This document shows, in pieces, positions 35,801 to 48,632 of a stretch of DNA of 64,000 nucleotides (position 1 is the stretch's first letter; each line of letters starts with the position of its first letter). The notes beneath the pieces are model-generated. The model was not told the origin of the DNA. It did no database searches and saw nothing but the letters and a program-made list of their open reading frames with translations. Source of the stretch: Platynereis dumerilii (taxonomy: Eukaryota; Annelida; Polychaeta; Phyllodocida; Nereididae); assembly GCA_026936325.1 (NCBI GenBank), contig JAPTHN010000021.1:62001-126000 (forward strand), read 5' to 3'. The translations under genes and the position numbers were made by a program.

Positions 35801-37831
35801 AAAAATTATCCGGCAAATAAGTTTTGCCAAATGACTATGAAGAAACCTTGGTGTAAATATATATTAAATATTTTGAATTACATAATTTTATATCTCCTTT
35901 TGTTAAATTACATCGTTGCTCAAAATTTGAGTATTGTTTCAGGGAACTACAAACGACATGCTGGTTTGATCACTGGATGTGCTGTTTTTGGTGGTGGGGC
36001 ACTGGCAAGCATCGTTTTCACAATCAAATTGTTGTCAAAAAGTAAGTAACACTTGATGTGGCTCTGCTCATTTTTGTATCGATGTCTTAACCTATAAAAA
36101 AAACTTATATGTAAGTTATCTTAACAGTAAATTTGTAGACTTGGTTTAGGCCGAAACCAAGTTGTAGTACACGACCTTATGTTATTTAGTGGTATTTTTG
36201 TAAACGTCTAACAATCTTGTACATTTTGGAAACCTGAGGAGTTGCACTAACATTTTTTGCTGGATGCCAATTTTTCCCATGGCAACCAAAACAGGAATCT
36301 GTTACCATAGCAACCAAGGTCAGTTTTTCTAAAAATTTAAAAATATTCACATTTTATGAAAACCATGGCCAAGGGCCAGAATCTAAGTATCAGGATTACT
36401 AAATAAACAAAACCTGTTTTTTTTGGTCTAGTGACCTGTGACATCAAGGGTCATTGTCATGGCAACAAATGCGACCAAATGTCAAAATTTTAGGTTTTTT
36501 AATCTCAGCTGAACTTTACGAACCTCGCATTGCCCAGGTTTTCATCAGTTTCAACAATCAGTGGAGTCATTAGTGGAACCAGTATGTGTACCGTTTCTAT
36601 ACATATGCACATTATATTGGTTGCCATGGAAACCAGGTTAGAGGCGAAACTTCAAAGTCATGTCTACTGAGTAACATCTAAATTGGCTAATTTGGCAACT
36701 TTGATATCACCAATATGCTATTTTATCAAACCTGGGATGAGATATTTGTAATGTCTTGCATTTATTTAAGTAATGGAAATACTTTTTTGGCCTAAAGTTG
36801 GAATTGTCTCCTCCTGCTGCTTGTCTGTGGTTGCCATGGCAACCGTTTTTAAATTTTGGTTTTATCTATCAATTTATAGAAAGAACCATTGATAAAGCAG
36901 TCCATCCATTGCTGTCAGGTTTTTGCTTTGTGACATCAAAACTGCTCATTTGTATTTATTCTGTTACTTTATGGAGATTTATTAACTAGGACAACAACAT
37001 AATTTACAATTTCATAAAAGCTGTGTGACACTCAACAAAATGTCTTGTCCATGCCACAAGTGGCCCCCTGTATACTGGCATTATATGTGACCTACTATGT
37101 ATACATCCTCCATGATAAAAAATAGTTCCAACTTATTTTGGTATTTACAAGCTGTCTGCTTAAAATTGAAGCCAACCAAAGTCAGATTAGACACTAACAG
37201 AATTTTTGGACCATCCCCAAATGATGGAACTGTCCTGGTGTCTTCCTCACTGTCCTGGTTTCTTCCAGAGATCGAAATTCTGTTGACCGCTCACAGGAGC
37301 TCGCGAATTTTGCACCCTAGGTGGCAGCAAATAGCGGTCAACTTGTAGACAGATTGAGATGTGTGATTGATGACCCTCCTTTTATACAACTGTTCGACAA
37401 CATGATCTACACGTCAGATATAACCTTCTCTGCCTTAATACCATGATAATGTAAGGTAAATGAGAAAAAGATTCTTTTTTAAGAATTAAGCAAGAGAACA
37501 TATCTTTAACCCAACCGAACAGCCTCTCAAATGTTAGGTCTGGAAACAATTGTCATGAACCACTTTTCTTTTTTGCTGTTTAAGGCAGAAAACTTCAGCA
37601 GTGGGCATTATGAGCCGCATTCTAAAAGAACTCATTTTACACCAAGACTTAGGCTATATCATATTGGAGAAATTCAATTTGTCAAATTTCAATGAAAAAG
37701 AACCATGCCCACCGTTAGTGAGAAGAAGGCTACACAGTGCTGCACACAGCTCTGTTTCTCAAGAAAGTAAGATGGATCCTGAGCAGTTCTCTACTATTTT
37801 ACACACATTTATGACATTCATGAATGGTTGA
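32880..37831 (+). CDS. 3' part of an Ig/FN3 single-pass receptor-like gene (five exons)
   Basis: Seen: exon A 32880-32995 (after TTTCTCACACAAAAG, donor GTAAGT) codes VTDKDAGIYQCLITN, the DxGxYxC signature ending an Ig domain. Exon B 33320-33498 (donor GTAAGC) codes RRSLSASWRMNFPAGC, like an FN3 strand. Exon C is 35738-35852 (donor GTAAAT) and exon D is 35943-36045. Exon D codes the membrane segment LITGCAVFGGGALASIVF followed by KLLSKSK. Exon E (37585-37831) codes a short tail ending MTFMNG before a stop. The phases of A-B-C-D-E agree if exon D uses the donor GTAACA. The stronger GTAAGT four bases earlier would end the protein soon after in exon E. Inferred: a cell-surface protein with extracellular Ig and FN3 and a short cytoplasmic tail. 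The 5' exons were not found. No orthologue is claimed. Confidence 0.65.
33681..34126. mobile_element. Small inverted-repeat element in intron B-C
   Basis: GGAGGGTATTATCAGCA at the left is matched by TGCTGATAATACCCTCC at the right, with ATT on both flanks. Further related ends lie at 33701-33717 and 34512-34548, so copies may be nested. Confidence 0.5.
34030..34101. repeat. 18-bp minisatellite, four units
   Basis: Perfect units of CCCCCCTCGAATAGAGGC. A degenerate relative lies at about 11605-11650, just outside the mariner-like element. Confidence 0.85.
34127..35737. other. Rest of intron B-C; no gene recognised
   Basis: Contains a short run of small G+C-rich palindromes at about 35.31-35.37 kb (CTGCGCTCAAGTGAGC, GAGCTACGCTC, GCTTCGCTC) in A+T-rich surroundings. 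Nothing else stands out. Confidence 0.4.
36163..36860. repeat. Left arm of a foldback structure around exon E
   Basis: Starts TAGTACACGACCTTATG. The ~700-bp arm recurs inverted at 38190-38486 plus 41441-41870. It is rich in GTTGCCATGGCAACC-type words. It lies in the intron between exons D and E. Confidence 0.75.
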
Positions 37832-38189
37832 AGTCACCTGATAGTAAATTTGGAAAACAATTGTCTTACTAAGAAAGGAAATACTTTACATGTTTGTTCA
37901 CTGTGCAGCTTAAGGAAAGATGTTTGACCCTAAAAATACAGAAATAGTGGCAGAATATTTCACTTGGGCTGAATAATGATTCTTGGCCTTTTATTCTCAC
38001 TTATCTATCTCTCATATGCATGCAGTCTGGTAACCAAGGACACCAATATTTCTGTAATTAAAAAATCTGGAATCTGATATATATAGAAAACAGAATTAAC
38101 AGCCATTGCTACGAAAATAATGATGGTGACCTACGGACAATAACTTGTTATTTTATAACTTTGAAACCCATTTTCACCCCAGAATATTT

Positions 38190-41100
38190 TTTCACATGAA
38201 AAAGACAATTTCTGTTGCCATGGCATACACAGACAAGAAGCAGGAGGAGACAATTCCAACTTTAGGCCAAAAAAGTATTTCCATAACTTAAATAAATGCA
38301 AAACTTAATGAATATCTCATCCCAGCTTTGATAAAATGGTATTCGGTGATATCAAAGTTGCCCAATTTGCCAATTTAGACATTACTGAGCAGACATGACT
38401 TTGAAGTTGTGTTTCTAACCTGGTTTCCATGGCCACCAATGTAATGCACAAAAATTGCGCATATCTATAGAAACGGTACACATACTATTGAAAATCCGAG
38501 GGAGTCCCGCCCACTGAAAGTTTGCATATGGAATGCTCAAAGCAAAAAACAAAAAACACAAGTTGTGAAGGATTTCAGAGATGAATTTGATCTTGACGTT
38601 TTTCTTTTCACTGAAACCTGGCTGAAAGCAGATGACAGAGTTGAAATTGGTGAACTGGAAAGAAATGGTGAATGTTTTTACTTGGGTTCATCTCGCGAGA
38701 GTAGACCTGGAGATGGAGTAGGATGCATTGTAAAAACAGGCATTAGAGCAATGAAAAAGGAAAGCATGAAAACAAAAACTTTTGAGCACATGGAAATTCG
38801 GTTGCAATTAAATGGAAGAATTGTCACAATTCTTGTGGTGTACAGGCCGGAACCCTCCAAAAAGAACAAATACAGTTTATCAGAATTCTTTAATGAATTC
38901 ACAAACTTCTTGTCCCACTATCAGACTTATCATAATGAAACTATAGTTGTCGGAGACTTCAACTTTCACGTGAATAAACCAGATGATGCCAAAGTTATCC
39001 AATTTAACAACATTCTTGAAATGTTTGACCTTTTTCAACATGTATCTTCACCAACACACAAAGATGGAAACACACTTGATTTGGTAATAACCAATAAAAC
39101 AACAACTCTCAGAGATTGTGTTGTCAGTGACCTACTGTCAGACCATAACTGTATCCTCTTTAACATTGACATCAACAAGGGCAAAAATCCACAGAAAAAG
39201 ATTGCCTTCAGAAAGACCCGCAGCATAAATATAGCCAAATTCAAGAAAGACATTGAACAGCATCTATCACAAAAACTACAACACCATGATCGATCAGTCT
39301 ACTTGAACAGACTTGTGTCACTCTACAAATCAACTGAAAAGATTTTTGACAGACACGCCCCTGTTAAGACTAAACTTGTGACAGTTCGCAAACCTAACCC
39401 ATTCACAAATCAAGAAATAAAGCCTCTTAAAAAGGAAAAGAGAAAGGCAGAAAAAATATGGCGAAAAACTGGTTTAGAAAAAGACTGGAATATCTTCAAA
39501 GAAAAACGAAATTCTCTCAATGAAAAGCTTAATCAGACGATCTCAGGTGTAAAATTCAAGCCACAAAGGGAAATTCTAAGGCGATGTTCAAACTTCTAAA
39601 TTCTCATCTCAACAGAAAACAAGATCTGCCTCTTCCCCATCACACAAATGAAACAGAACTAGCGAACGATTTCAACAACTTCTTTGATGAAAAGATCAAA
39701 AACATCAGATCTAAATTAGATTCAGGAATGAAGATCACAACTGATGCCTCTCAGACCAACCTCGGACACAATTTACATCAGTTTAAGTCTTTATCAGAAC
39801 AAGAAGTTAAGAAACTTATCACTGAAATGCCTGTCAAACACTGCCAACTTGATCCAATGCCAACATGGCTACTGCTTGAATGTGTTGATGAATTTCTGCC
39901 AGTCATAACGAAAATTGTTAATATATCATTAACGCTTGGAGAAATGCCCCTTGAACTAAAGCATGCACTTGTCAAACCACTTTTGAAGAAAGAAGGTCTT
40001 GAATTGATCAAAAAGAATTATCGGCCTGTCTCTAACCTTTCTTTTCTGAGTAAAATCATTGAGAGTGCTGTAATCAAACAGTATGTTGATCACCTCACTC
40101 AGAACAATCTTGACGATGAAAAACAATCAGCCTACAAGCAATTTCATAGCACAGAAACCCTCTTAACAAAAATCCATAATGATATTATGCTTAATCTGAG
40201 CAATGGGGAGGTGACAATGCTAGTATTGTTGGACTTGTCTGCTGCATTCGACACAATTGATCATGACATTTTGTTAGAAAGACTGCGTAACAGGTATGGT
40301 GTGCAAAGTGCAGCCTTAAGATGGTTCAAATCTTATATTTCTGAAAGATCACAGTCTGTGATAATAAATGATAACACGTCAGACAAACTTCCTCTCAATT
40401 TTGGAGTTCCTCAAGGTTCCAAACTTGGACCAATCTTATTTAACTCCTATGTTGCCCCAGTCAGTGAAGTAGCTCGAAGAAATCAAGTTCACGATCAGAA
40501 GTACGCTGATGATGAACAACTTATCCTGTCGTTTAAACCAACCTTTTTGGGTGAAGAACATGCAAAACAGAAAATGGAAAATTGTATTGCTGAAATCAGA
40601 AATTTCTTGCATGACAACAAGCTGTGCAATAATGGAGATAAAACTGAGCTTCTTCTGATTGGAGCACCAAACCAACTGAAGAAACTTCAAATGACATCTA
40701 TCAATGTTGACGATGTTGAAATCAAAATTGCCAACCACGTCCGCAATTTAGGAGTGCTCTTTGACAAAAATATGACCATGGAGAAGCAGATCAACAAAAT
40801 GTGTCGTAACGCATATTTCAATTTAAGAAACCTGTCGAAACTCCGAAAAAACCTGGACAAGGAAATAGTTAAAACTGCTGTCAATGCACTTGTCACTCCT
40901 CATTTAGATTACGGAAATGGACTGTTGCATGGCACTGCTACCCGGTTGTTAAATAAACTTCAGGTTGCTCAAAACTCGGCAGTTCGATTAATTGAAAGGT
41001 TGAAAAAACACGAGAGTGTCAGCCAGAATAGGAAACAACTGCACTGGTTACCAATCACAGCAAGAATTCAGTTCAAATTGATGACAACTACGTGGAAGGC

Positions 41101-41870
41101 AATGAACAACCAGGCACCACAATACATCCAAGAACTTATTCAAGTAAAATCTCCACGAGAACACAACCTGAGAAGCAACGACAAACTGCTGTTAGCAGAA
41201 CCTGTTCGATGCAACAAAAATAAGTTTGAAGATCGAGCATTTTCCTATGCAGCACCAAAACTCTGGAACGCTTTGCCTGATAGAGTGAGAACTGCACAAA
41301 CACTAGAAAGCTTCAAGAAGAATCTAAAAACCCATTTGTTCCAGAATTCCTACAATTGATTTGATCTGAAAAAGCGCTGATGAGCAGTTTACTGAAATTA
41401 GCGCTATATAAATCCATATTATTATTATTATTATTATACTGGTTCCACTAATGGTTCCACTGATTGTTGAAATTGATAATAACCTGGGCAATGTGAGGTC
41501 CGTAAAATTCAGCTGAGATTAAAAAACCTTGCATTTTGACATTTGGTCGCATTTGTTACCATGACAACGACCCTTGACCTCATAGGTCACATGACCATAA
41601 AAAGTCCCTTTCAAGGAAGTATTAACCCTGATATTCTGATATTGGCCGTTGACAATAATTATCTTGAAATATGAAGATTTGTCAATTTTTTCAAAAAAAT
41701 TGACCTTGGTTGCTATGGCAACAGATTTCACCTTTGTCAACCATGGAAAAAATTGGCATCCACCTAAAAAAGGTAGAACTACACCCAAGGATTCCGAAAA
41801 GTATAGCATTGTTGTACATTTAAAAAATACCACTACCCCCTTTTTTGTACCATAAGGCCGTGTACTATTG
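38190..41870. repeat. Right arm of the foldback structure, split by a LINE
   Basis: Inverse of 36163-36860, ending GGCCGTGTACTA. A CR1-type LINE lies between its two parts (38487-41435). The left arm shows the unbroken target reading ACACATACTGGTTCC. Either the arms and the 1.3 kb between them are one element that encloses an exon, or two copies landed in opposite orientation. Confidence 0.75.
38487..41435 (+). mobile_element. CR1-type LINE, nearly intact EEP-RT
   Basis: Seen: EEP endonuclease (38565-39599) with TETWLKADD, VGDFNFHVN and SDHNCILFNIDINKG. Reverse transcriptase (39584-41359) follows with NYRPVSNLSFLSK, LLDLSAAFDTIDH, GVPQGSKLGPILFN and YADDEQL, then an intact C-terminal region (FSYAAPKLWNALPDRV). 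Against the copy at 14560-17955 a loss of about 10 bp near 39.54 kb puts the two parts in different frames. That is the only break I see. The 3' end is GCGCTATATAAATCC plus an ATT run. A 5-bp ATACT duplication borders it (38482-38486 and 41436-41440). Known: EEP plus YADD plus an ATT tail fit CR1/L2. ORF1 and the promoter are absent. Confidence 0.93.
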
Positions 41871-42783
41871 ATTGTTGGCCTCTCAGGTTCTCCTTCTCCT
41901 GGGAGTATGTGACACGTCCACATCTGACTCGTTTACTTGCAAACAGAATATTGTCAACAGTAAATCCAAAAATCCTCCCAGTGCATAAACGAGACAGGAA
42001 AAAGTGACATGCAGGTGTGAGTTGAGCGGGAGTTGGGGGAGTGACAGTGCAAATCACAAAATAAGCAAAGCAAAAAGCCCCCCCAAAAAAAACCAGCTCC
42101 TTCAATGTTATAAATTGAGCACCAAAAATGCATTGAAATTACTCAAGATAACAGAGATACCAAACTACGAGAAATCAATAAATAAATAAGTAATAAATAA
42201 ATAAGTAAATAAATAGGCAAGTAAATACTGAGGGAGATGAGAATAAAAAACATATGCGTCATGAGGAATAATGGACCATTGCCAAAATTGATTCATCAAG
42301 GTAAGGAAAACCTACTGCGAAACTTTTTCAATGTGAAACGTCATCAAAGATTGTGTAAAATTTCAAGAGGGAGCTCAATACAAAACTTGGCCTAAAAATG
42401 CTAAAATCGTTAATAAACGTCCGATTTTCAAAATTTCAGAAACCACATATATCGAATAAACCCCTCTGAATTCAATGTAGTCATTCATTCTGCTGCATTT
42501 ACAGTAATAAGTTCGTGAATAAGCCTGTCGGCGTGTTTCGCTGGAAACATGCGAAGTTGGTAAATCCTGGGAAGTGAACACAACAGACCAGTGGCATATT
42601 CAGGATTTTTGTATGGGGGCAAATAATTTAGTTTCCATGTTTAACGTGTTTAATATTTATCACATGTGTGACATTGTGTGTATGACAGTTAGGTTCAGCC
42701 AGCTGCATTTTAATAACAAAATTGTGGGAGTGGGTGTATCCTGTCAAGAGGCCTCTCAATACACCACATGATCTGTGAACTTA
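41871..42783. other. No gene; AATA-type microsatellite and a lone transposon end
   Basis: An AAATAAGTAAATAAAT-type microsatellite lies at 42178-42222. CAGTGGCATATTCAGG at 42591 resembles a hAT-type end, and GGTGTATCCTGTCAAGAGGC at 42734-42753 matches an end of the 15996-16400 family. Neither has a proven partner here. Confidence 0.5.
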
Positions 42784-43900
42784 ATAGTCCAGGGGCCACT
42801 CCCCAAAAAGGGCCATATTTCAGGAGTTGCTTCACCCCGAGAGCTAGAAAAATGCGGCTTGCGCCATGCAATTCCAAAAATACTCCAGATGACCGCTGGG
42901 GTGGATGTATGTCTTGAAAGTGGTGCAGTTTTCTGTTATTTCACTTTTAATGCACCCTTCTCTGTTGATGTCACGGAATTCTAGAACTGCAACAGGGGTG
43001 ACTAATAATTTAATTTCTTCTCACCTACTGCAGCAATATACACATGCTACATATCACCTTAAAGCTGAGAAACACAGCTTTCCAACCATGTATAACACAT
43101 ATGCGTGGTATAAAGATTCGCTGAATTAATTATGATTATTTATGAAATAATAGGAAAAAATTGAATATTTTAAAAAATATTACAGTGCACAAAACTTTTC
43201 AAGAATGAAAATAAAAAGAGCTAGAAAAACCAAAAAGGCATCATGCATTTCCAGAAACACTATAGATTACTATTACAGTGGATTTATATCTTGAAAGTGG
43301 TGCACTTCTCTGTTATTTCAGTTTTAATGAACCCTTCTCCTTCGATGATTGGAAATATCAGAACTGTGTCAGGGGTGCATAATAATTTAATTTCTCCTCA
43401 CCTACTGCAGCAATATACACATGCTACATATCACCTTTAAGCTGCGAAACACAGCTTTTTCCAACCATGTATAACATGTATGCAAACTATGCATAGCTTT
43501 AACAATACACTGAAAATGCCGATTAATTATGAATTTATAAAGCGAAAATTGAAGATTTTACTTAATATAATAGAACACACTATTTTCAACAATAAAAACA
43601 AGCTAACTAGAACCAAAAAGGCATCATTAATTTCTCAATATACTTAAGTTAACCACGAGGGTGGATGGACATTTTCAAATTAGTGCACCACTCCATTATT
43701 CAAGTTTTATGCACTCTGCCGTTTCCGTGTGGGAGCACACTAAAACTGTGGCAGCCATGCATCTTTAATCACTCATCACTTACTGTAGCAATATATATGA
43801 GCTGTACACCATATTAAAGCAGAGAAACAAACCTCTCCAATGGTATATAATGCATAATATGTGTAGACTTCACTTGATTTCAATTGATCATGAAAGTAAA
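42784..43900. repeat. Left arm: three ~380-bp units
   Basis: Units start at AGCTAGAAA-type words near 42.84, 43.22 and 43.61 kb (spacing about 379 and 390 bp) and decay inward. They match the right arm in inverse orientation. Confidence 0.85.
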
Positions 43901-44444
43901 GGAAAATGTGACCAATTTTTCCTACTTAGTGGTTACCTTGTCGCAATTAATAAATACCTAAACACAGGCATTCAGACTTATGAGTATTGAATTTTTTCAA
44001 TCAAATGGTTCGTATTCAGCAAAGAATTTCTGAAGAGAAACATGAGACATGTTGTTTGCAACTTTAATTGCGAAAAAAATATGTGACAAGGCTATTGCAG
44101 GTAATTATTACTAATTAATAATCTGAAGATCCAAGAAGAAATGATGTTTGTTCAACTACAAGTCACAATATTAACATTAATGAAAACACACAAGATGAAA
44201 TGCATATTTGACATGAAACTTTCTTCATTATCAACTGTTTAACCATCTTTTGAAACTAACAAATTTAGAACAAATTTTTCGTAGCTGAGAACATATCCTC
44301 ACACATTCTAACATCTTCACCCATGATAATCAACCGCATGAATAATTTACGATATAATATGTAACTTCAAAATTCTAAAGGACCAGCCAGTGATCAGTTA
44401 ACACAAGAAATACAATACAGAAAAAAATCTGTCACATGTCGCAT

Positions 44445-47400
44445 TAGACCTCTCCAAAATAAGACTTTTTTGCATTTCAATGGCTGTCTGTAACTTTTCC
44501 CATGCTTTTGGACATGGGAAAGCCAAATATGTCAACCATTTTGGTCTGAGATGATGGTAAGCATTGCCGCATGGGCCCTGAAGTTTTATCATATTTTATG
44601 TCCGAAATTTGTCCAAATCTCCCGATTTTTAGGCACATTTTTTACCATATCTTTTTACCTAATTAAGATAGAGCCACAGAAATGGCACCAAATGGAAGCT
44701 ACTGAAGTGTGCTATTTCATTCATATTTGCTTTATATAATTTTGGGGTTTAAAAAGTCAAAATTTGCTAAAATCATTAAAAAAAGCCTCGTCACTTGGTG
44801 TGCTTTGGCCATAGATATACATAGAATTTCACAAACCCAGCTAAGACAAGGTTTTATGTTAAATCTGGTCTTTAATATATTTCCTACTGCATATTACTGC
44901 CATTCTGACTTTGAAATTGGGTATTTTTGGACCAGGTCTAATGCTTTCACTGGTCTACACCCTGTAGGTGAGGTGAAATCTGCCAGATAGCAATGTTTCT
45001 GAACCAAATCTGTTAAAACATATTGAACGGAATTGATGTCTCATATTAAGTTGAAGGACATCGACATTATATAGCATTGTCAGGAAGACTACAGTTGTGA
45101 ATAAGGGATAAATTAAGAACATAAATATATCATAACAATATTCTAAATTTGATGGTACACATGTATGCAGACTTGCACCTTTTTCCATGGCTAATACCTT
45201 GACAGTACTAAGAGCACATAAGTTATTGACTGGCAACCAAAAAATAAATTATGTATATTGATATTGAGTTTAAAAACTGTGTTGCTGTCTAGCGCATGTA
45301 GCATTACCCATCCATATGTAATGAACTGAGTTTAAATGAAAATTTGTATTGTGCATCTTGTAACATCGAACAGAAGAATAAAAACTCTTATTCTAAAATA
45401 AAGATCAGAACTATCTGATTCACAATACCATTGCACATGGAGAAGTAAAAGGTTGTTCCAACATGTTCATTGAATTCACATGCATGATAGATATAAAAAA
45501 ATACATAAAATGATCTAATTCAAGTAGATAAAACTGTCCTGTGTTACGAACCTGGTAAAGTGCCGAGTTAGGGGTCAACTTACTGGTTATGTTCATCGTA
45601 GAATCAGCCACAAGGAGATCAGAGTATGTATGACATTGTATACACTATTTGCAATAGACACTTTCCTTGAAAAAATTTAGTAAATTAATGTTTAATTACT
45701 GGAAATTATTGCTCCTTTAAGCAAACACTGACTGTACCAAGTGTATCATCCACCGCTCAGACAGACCGAAGAACCAAGTCAAACAGGTGATGCCTCCTGT
45801 GTGTTCACACTATACGCCAGTATTGATGCACAATTACAAGACAGCCAGTTATTCCTCAGTGCAGGGTTCCTTCCAAACTTGAATTTGTTGCAAAACACTT
45901 ACAGTCTGTAAATTATGCTATGCGAAACTTTCCACCATAAAAAAATGCAATCTACGACTCATGGTAGCCGATGATGTGTCCTCATCATTCATTTAACATG
46001 GGAACCATGGAGGCTGTTTGATTAGTCATGATCAAGAGAAGGCCATTTGATTAGTCATAGTATTAGTTAGAACCTGACAATGAGGTGTCTAACTGACTTT
46101 GACATCCTACTCCTCTTCTATTATACTTATGAACTTATAATTTTCACAAAATAAACAATCTGATTGTTTGTTTGCTCTTGTTAACAGTGTTAATCCTTAG
46201 CATAACATGCTCAATTTCCAGTTAGGTACCGGCTTTTCCAATGGCGTAAGTATCTTGGCGATGTCTAAACTGAGTTGGACTAAAAATCAGATGCATAATC
46301 CTTTTTTTTTACTGTCAATGCAAGCAGTATTAGTCTCCTTAAACCAAATTAACATTGAAAGTATCGGGTATGATCAAGATAAATCATCCGTATGAAGACT
46401 CACTAAGTGCCATTTTCACGTTGCAAAAGTACACTTTCTGCATAAGAAATTGCTGACTGTAATAGCTCTTACTTCCATGTGTGCTTTTTTAGAAAATGTT
46501 GTCAACATTCTGAGACAGACAGCAACACAATTAACTCAAAACTACCATGGAAAAATTCATTTTTAAGCTGAATGTGTATCTATCTGAGAATGTTGGCATG
46601 ACATATTTATGATCTTAATTTATTCTTTATTTCACAACTGTAGTCATGAATGGGATCCTCACAATTCTGCATTATGTGAATGTCTGTAAACCAAACATGA
46701 AAAAGCAAGTCTGTTCAACAGATTTGGTTCAGCAGTATCCTCAGATGCCCAATTTCACCAACAGTTTGTAGACAATGCAAGGCTTAGACCTGGTGTGACA
46801 ATAGTCAATACCCCCAATTTCAGTAACAGAATGGCAACAAAAAACAGTAGGAAATGTACCGAAGACCAGGTTTAACATAAAAGCTGGTTTAAGCTTAGTT
46901 GGTGATATTGTATACCTATTTATGACCTAATCATGCTCAATAACAAGTATTTTTTCATGATTTTAGCATATTTTGGCTTTTTAAAGCCTAACAAAATATG
47001 AAAAGTGAATATGAGTGTACTGTATGGAATAGCCCACTTCACCAGCTTCAATTTGGTACCATTTATGTGGCTCTATCTTAATTAGGCAAAAAGATATGGT
47101 CAAAATGTGCCTGAAAAGGGGGCGATTTTGACAAATTTCCGCTAATGCTTCCCATCATCTTAGACCAAAATGGTTGACATATTTGGCTTTCCCATGTCCA
47201 AAAGCATGGGAAAAGTTACAGACAGGCATTAGGGTGGCCTAAAAATGTACAGGAAAATTTTTTTTTCTGAAATTTTAGGAGAAATGGTGAAAAAAGCACC
47301 TTGTTAAAATTTCATGAAAATCAGTCAAGTCTAAGTGGTCTCTCAAGGCCCCTCAATTCTCACGAAAAAGAAACATTTCAACCATTTTCGCCAATACGCG

Positions 47401-48488
47401 GTTAGCCAAAACTTTGTGAATTTTTAATGAACAACATTCTAATTGCCATGGTTGGAAAGGTATCAAAATTAGCTTCAATTTGCATACCAACATCAATGGT
47501 CTAGGATGATATCTTGGCTCCCATGGACTCTTCAGCTGACAGCACTAATGTGCGAAAGTGTTTACTGAATGATCAAACCTGTTCAAGAAAATATTTCCAT
47601 TAAATTTCACTGTCAATTAACATCTTCTTATTCTCCAAAAGGCAGGATGACCCGATAAAACATAAAACTTTTTTTTTTACCATGGAGAAACCCGCTTTAT
47701 GAGCTGTAAAGTTTTAATGTTAGATTTTGTCAAAAGTGCTGAAAACATCGGAGAATGGCTGTTGCATTTCATAGTTTAACTTCATAAGAGTTAAATATAG
47801 GACAACATAATTTATATCATGTGAAACATAAGAATATTGTCTTTCAAGTGGTACCCATCATGGTGCCCTGTAATAAATTTTGATGAAGATATGAATTTGA
47901 AATACTACAATTCCCCCCTGCTATTTTATGAGTTTGCGACACACTTCAACATAAAATTTCATCACTCATAAACCGGGCATTCCCATGGTCAAAAATTTTT
48001 TTTTTAAATATTTGGTCATTCTGGAACTGGGAAAATAAGAATCACAGCAATTTACAGTGAAAAAAAATAAAAGACTGGCTTTTATCAGGATCGGTCGTTC
48101 AGCAACAATTTCATTCACGAAAAGTGTAAACTGAAGAGACCATGGGAGTTGAGATATTATCTTAGACCAATAATGTTGGTATGCAAATTGAAGCTCTTTT
48201 TGAGCCCTATCCAACCATGGCATTGAAAATGTAGTACTGTACAAATTGACTAAGTTATGAGGAACCGCGAATTTGCGAAAATGGTTGAAATTTTCCTTTT
48301 TGCTAAGAATGGAGGGGCCTTGAGAGACCACTAAGACTTGACCGATTTTCTTGAAATTTTTACAGGGTGCTTTTTTCACAATTTCTCCTAAAATGAGGGG
48401 GTATGCGAATAGAAAATCAAAAATTTTGTTTTTTGGGCCACCCTAACAGGCATTGAAATGCAAAAAAGTCTAATTCTGGAGAGGTCTA
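44445..48488. mobile_element. Mutator-like (MULE) non-autonomous element, long TIRs, 9-bp target duplication
   Basis: Seen: TAGACCTCTCC at the left and GGAGAGGTCTA at the right. The flanks are ATGTCGCAT on both sides (44436-44444 and 48489-48497), a perfect 9-bp duplication. The inverted arms run about 575 bp (left 44445-45022; right about 46710-47230 plus 48455-48488). The 1.7-kb core has no transposase frame. Known: 9-bp duplications with TIRs of hundreds of bp are typical of Mutator-type elements. The right arm is split by the element at 47231-48444. Confidence 0.75.
47231..48444. mobile_element. hAT-like foldback element inside the Mutator-like right arm
   Basis: The ends read TAGGGTGGCC and GGCCACCCTA. 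ACAGGCAT lies on both sides (47222-47229 and 48446-48453), giving an 8-bp duplication. The left arm of the host element shows the empty site (read as ACAGCCATTGAAATGC). Almost the whole 1.2 kb is an inverted repeat, and a small inner palindrome (ACCATGG...CCATGGT) lies near the centre. TAG-type ends with 8-bp duplications suit hAT. No protein is coded. Confidence 0.75.
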
Positions 48489-48632
48489 ATGTCGCATCAT
48501 TCAAAAAGTCATCTTCCTTACACAGTAGGACAGCAAATTTAACTTGGAAGTTGAAAAATATATCCACAATTTTACTCACTTTATGGGCGAATATACACGA
48601 ATCTAATCAATTTATATTTTATAAAATACATA

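Noticed and set aside
42586-42594. AGACCAGTG as the outer left end of the 10-kb element, since a similar word lies just outside the right arm
   Set aside because: The match is only nine bases and the following 180 bp do not match. ATAGTCCAGG at 42784 is a better limit.
45420-46395. Short frames in the core of the Mutator-like element
   Set aside because: All are about 60 codons without domains. No transposase signature is seen.
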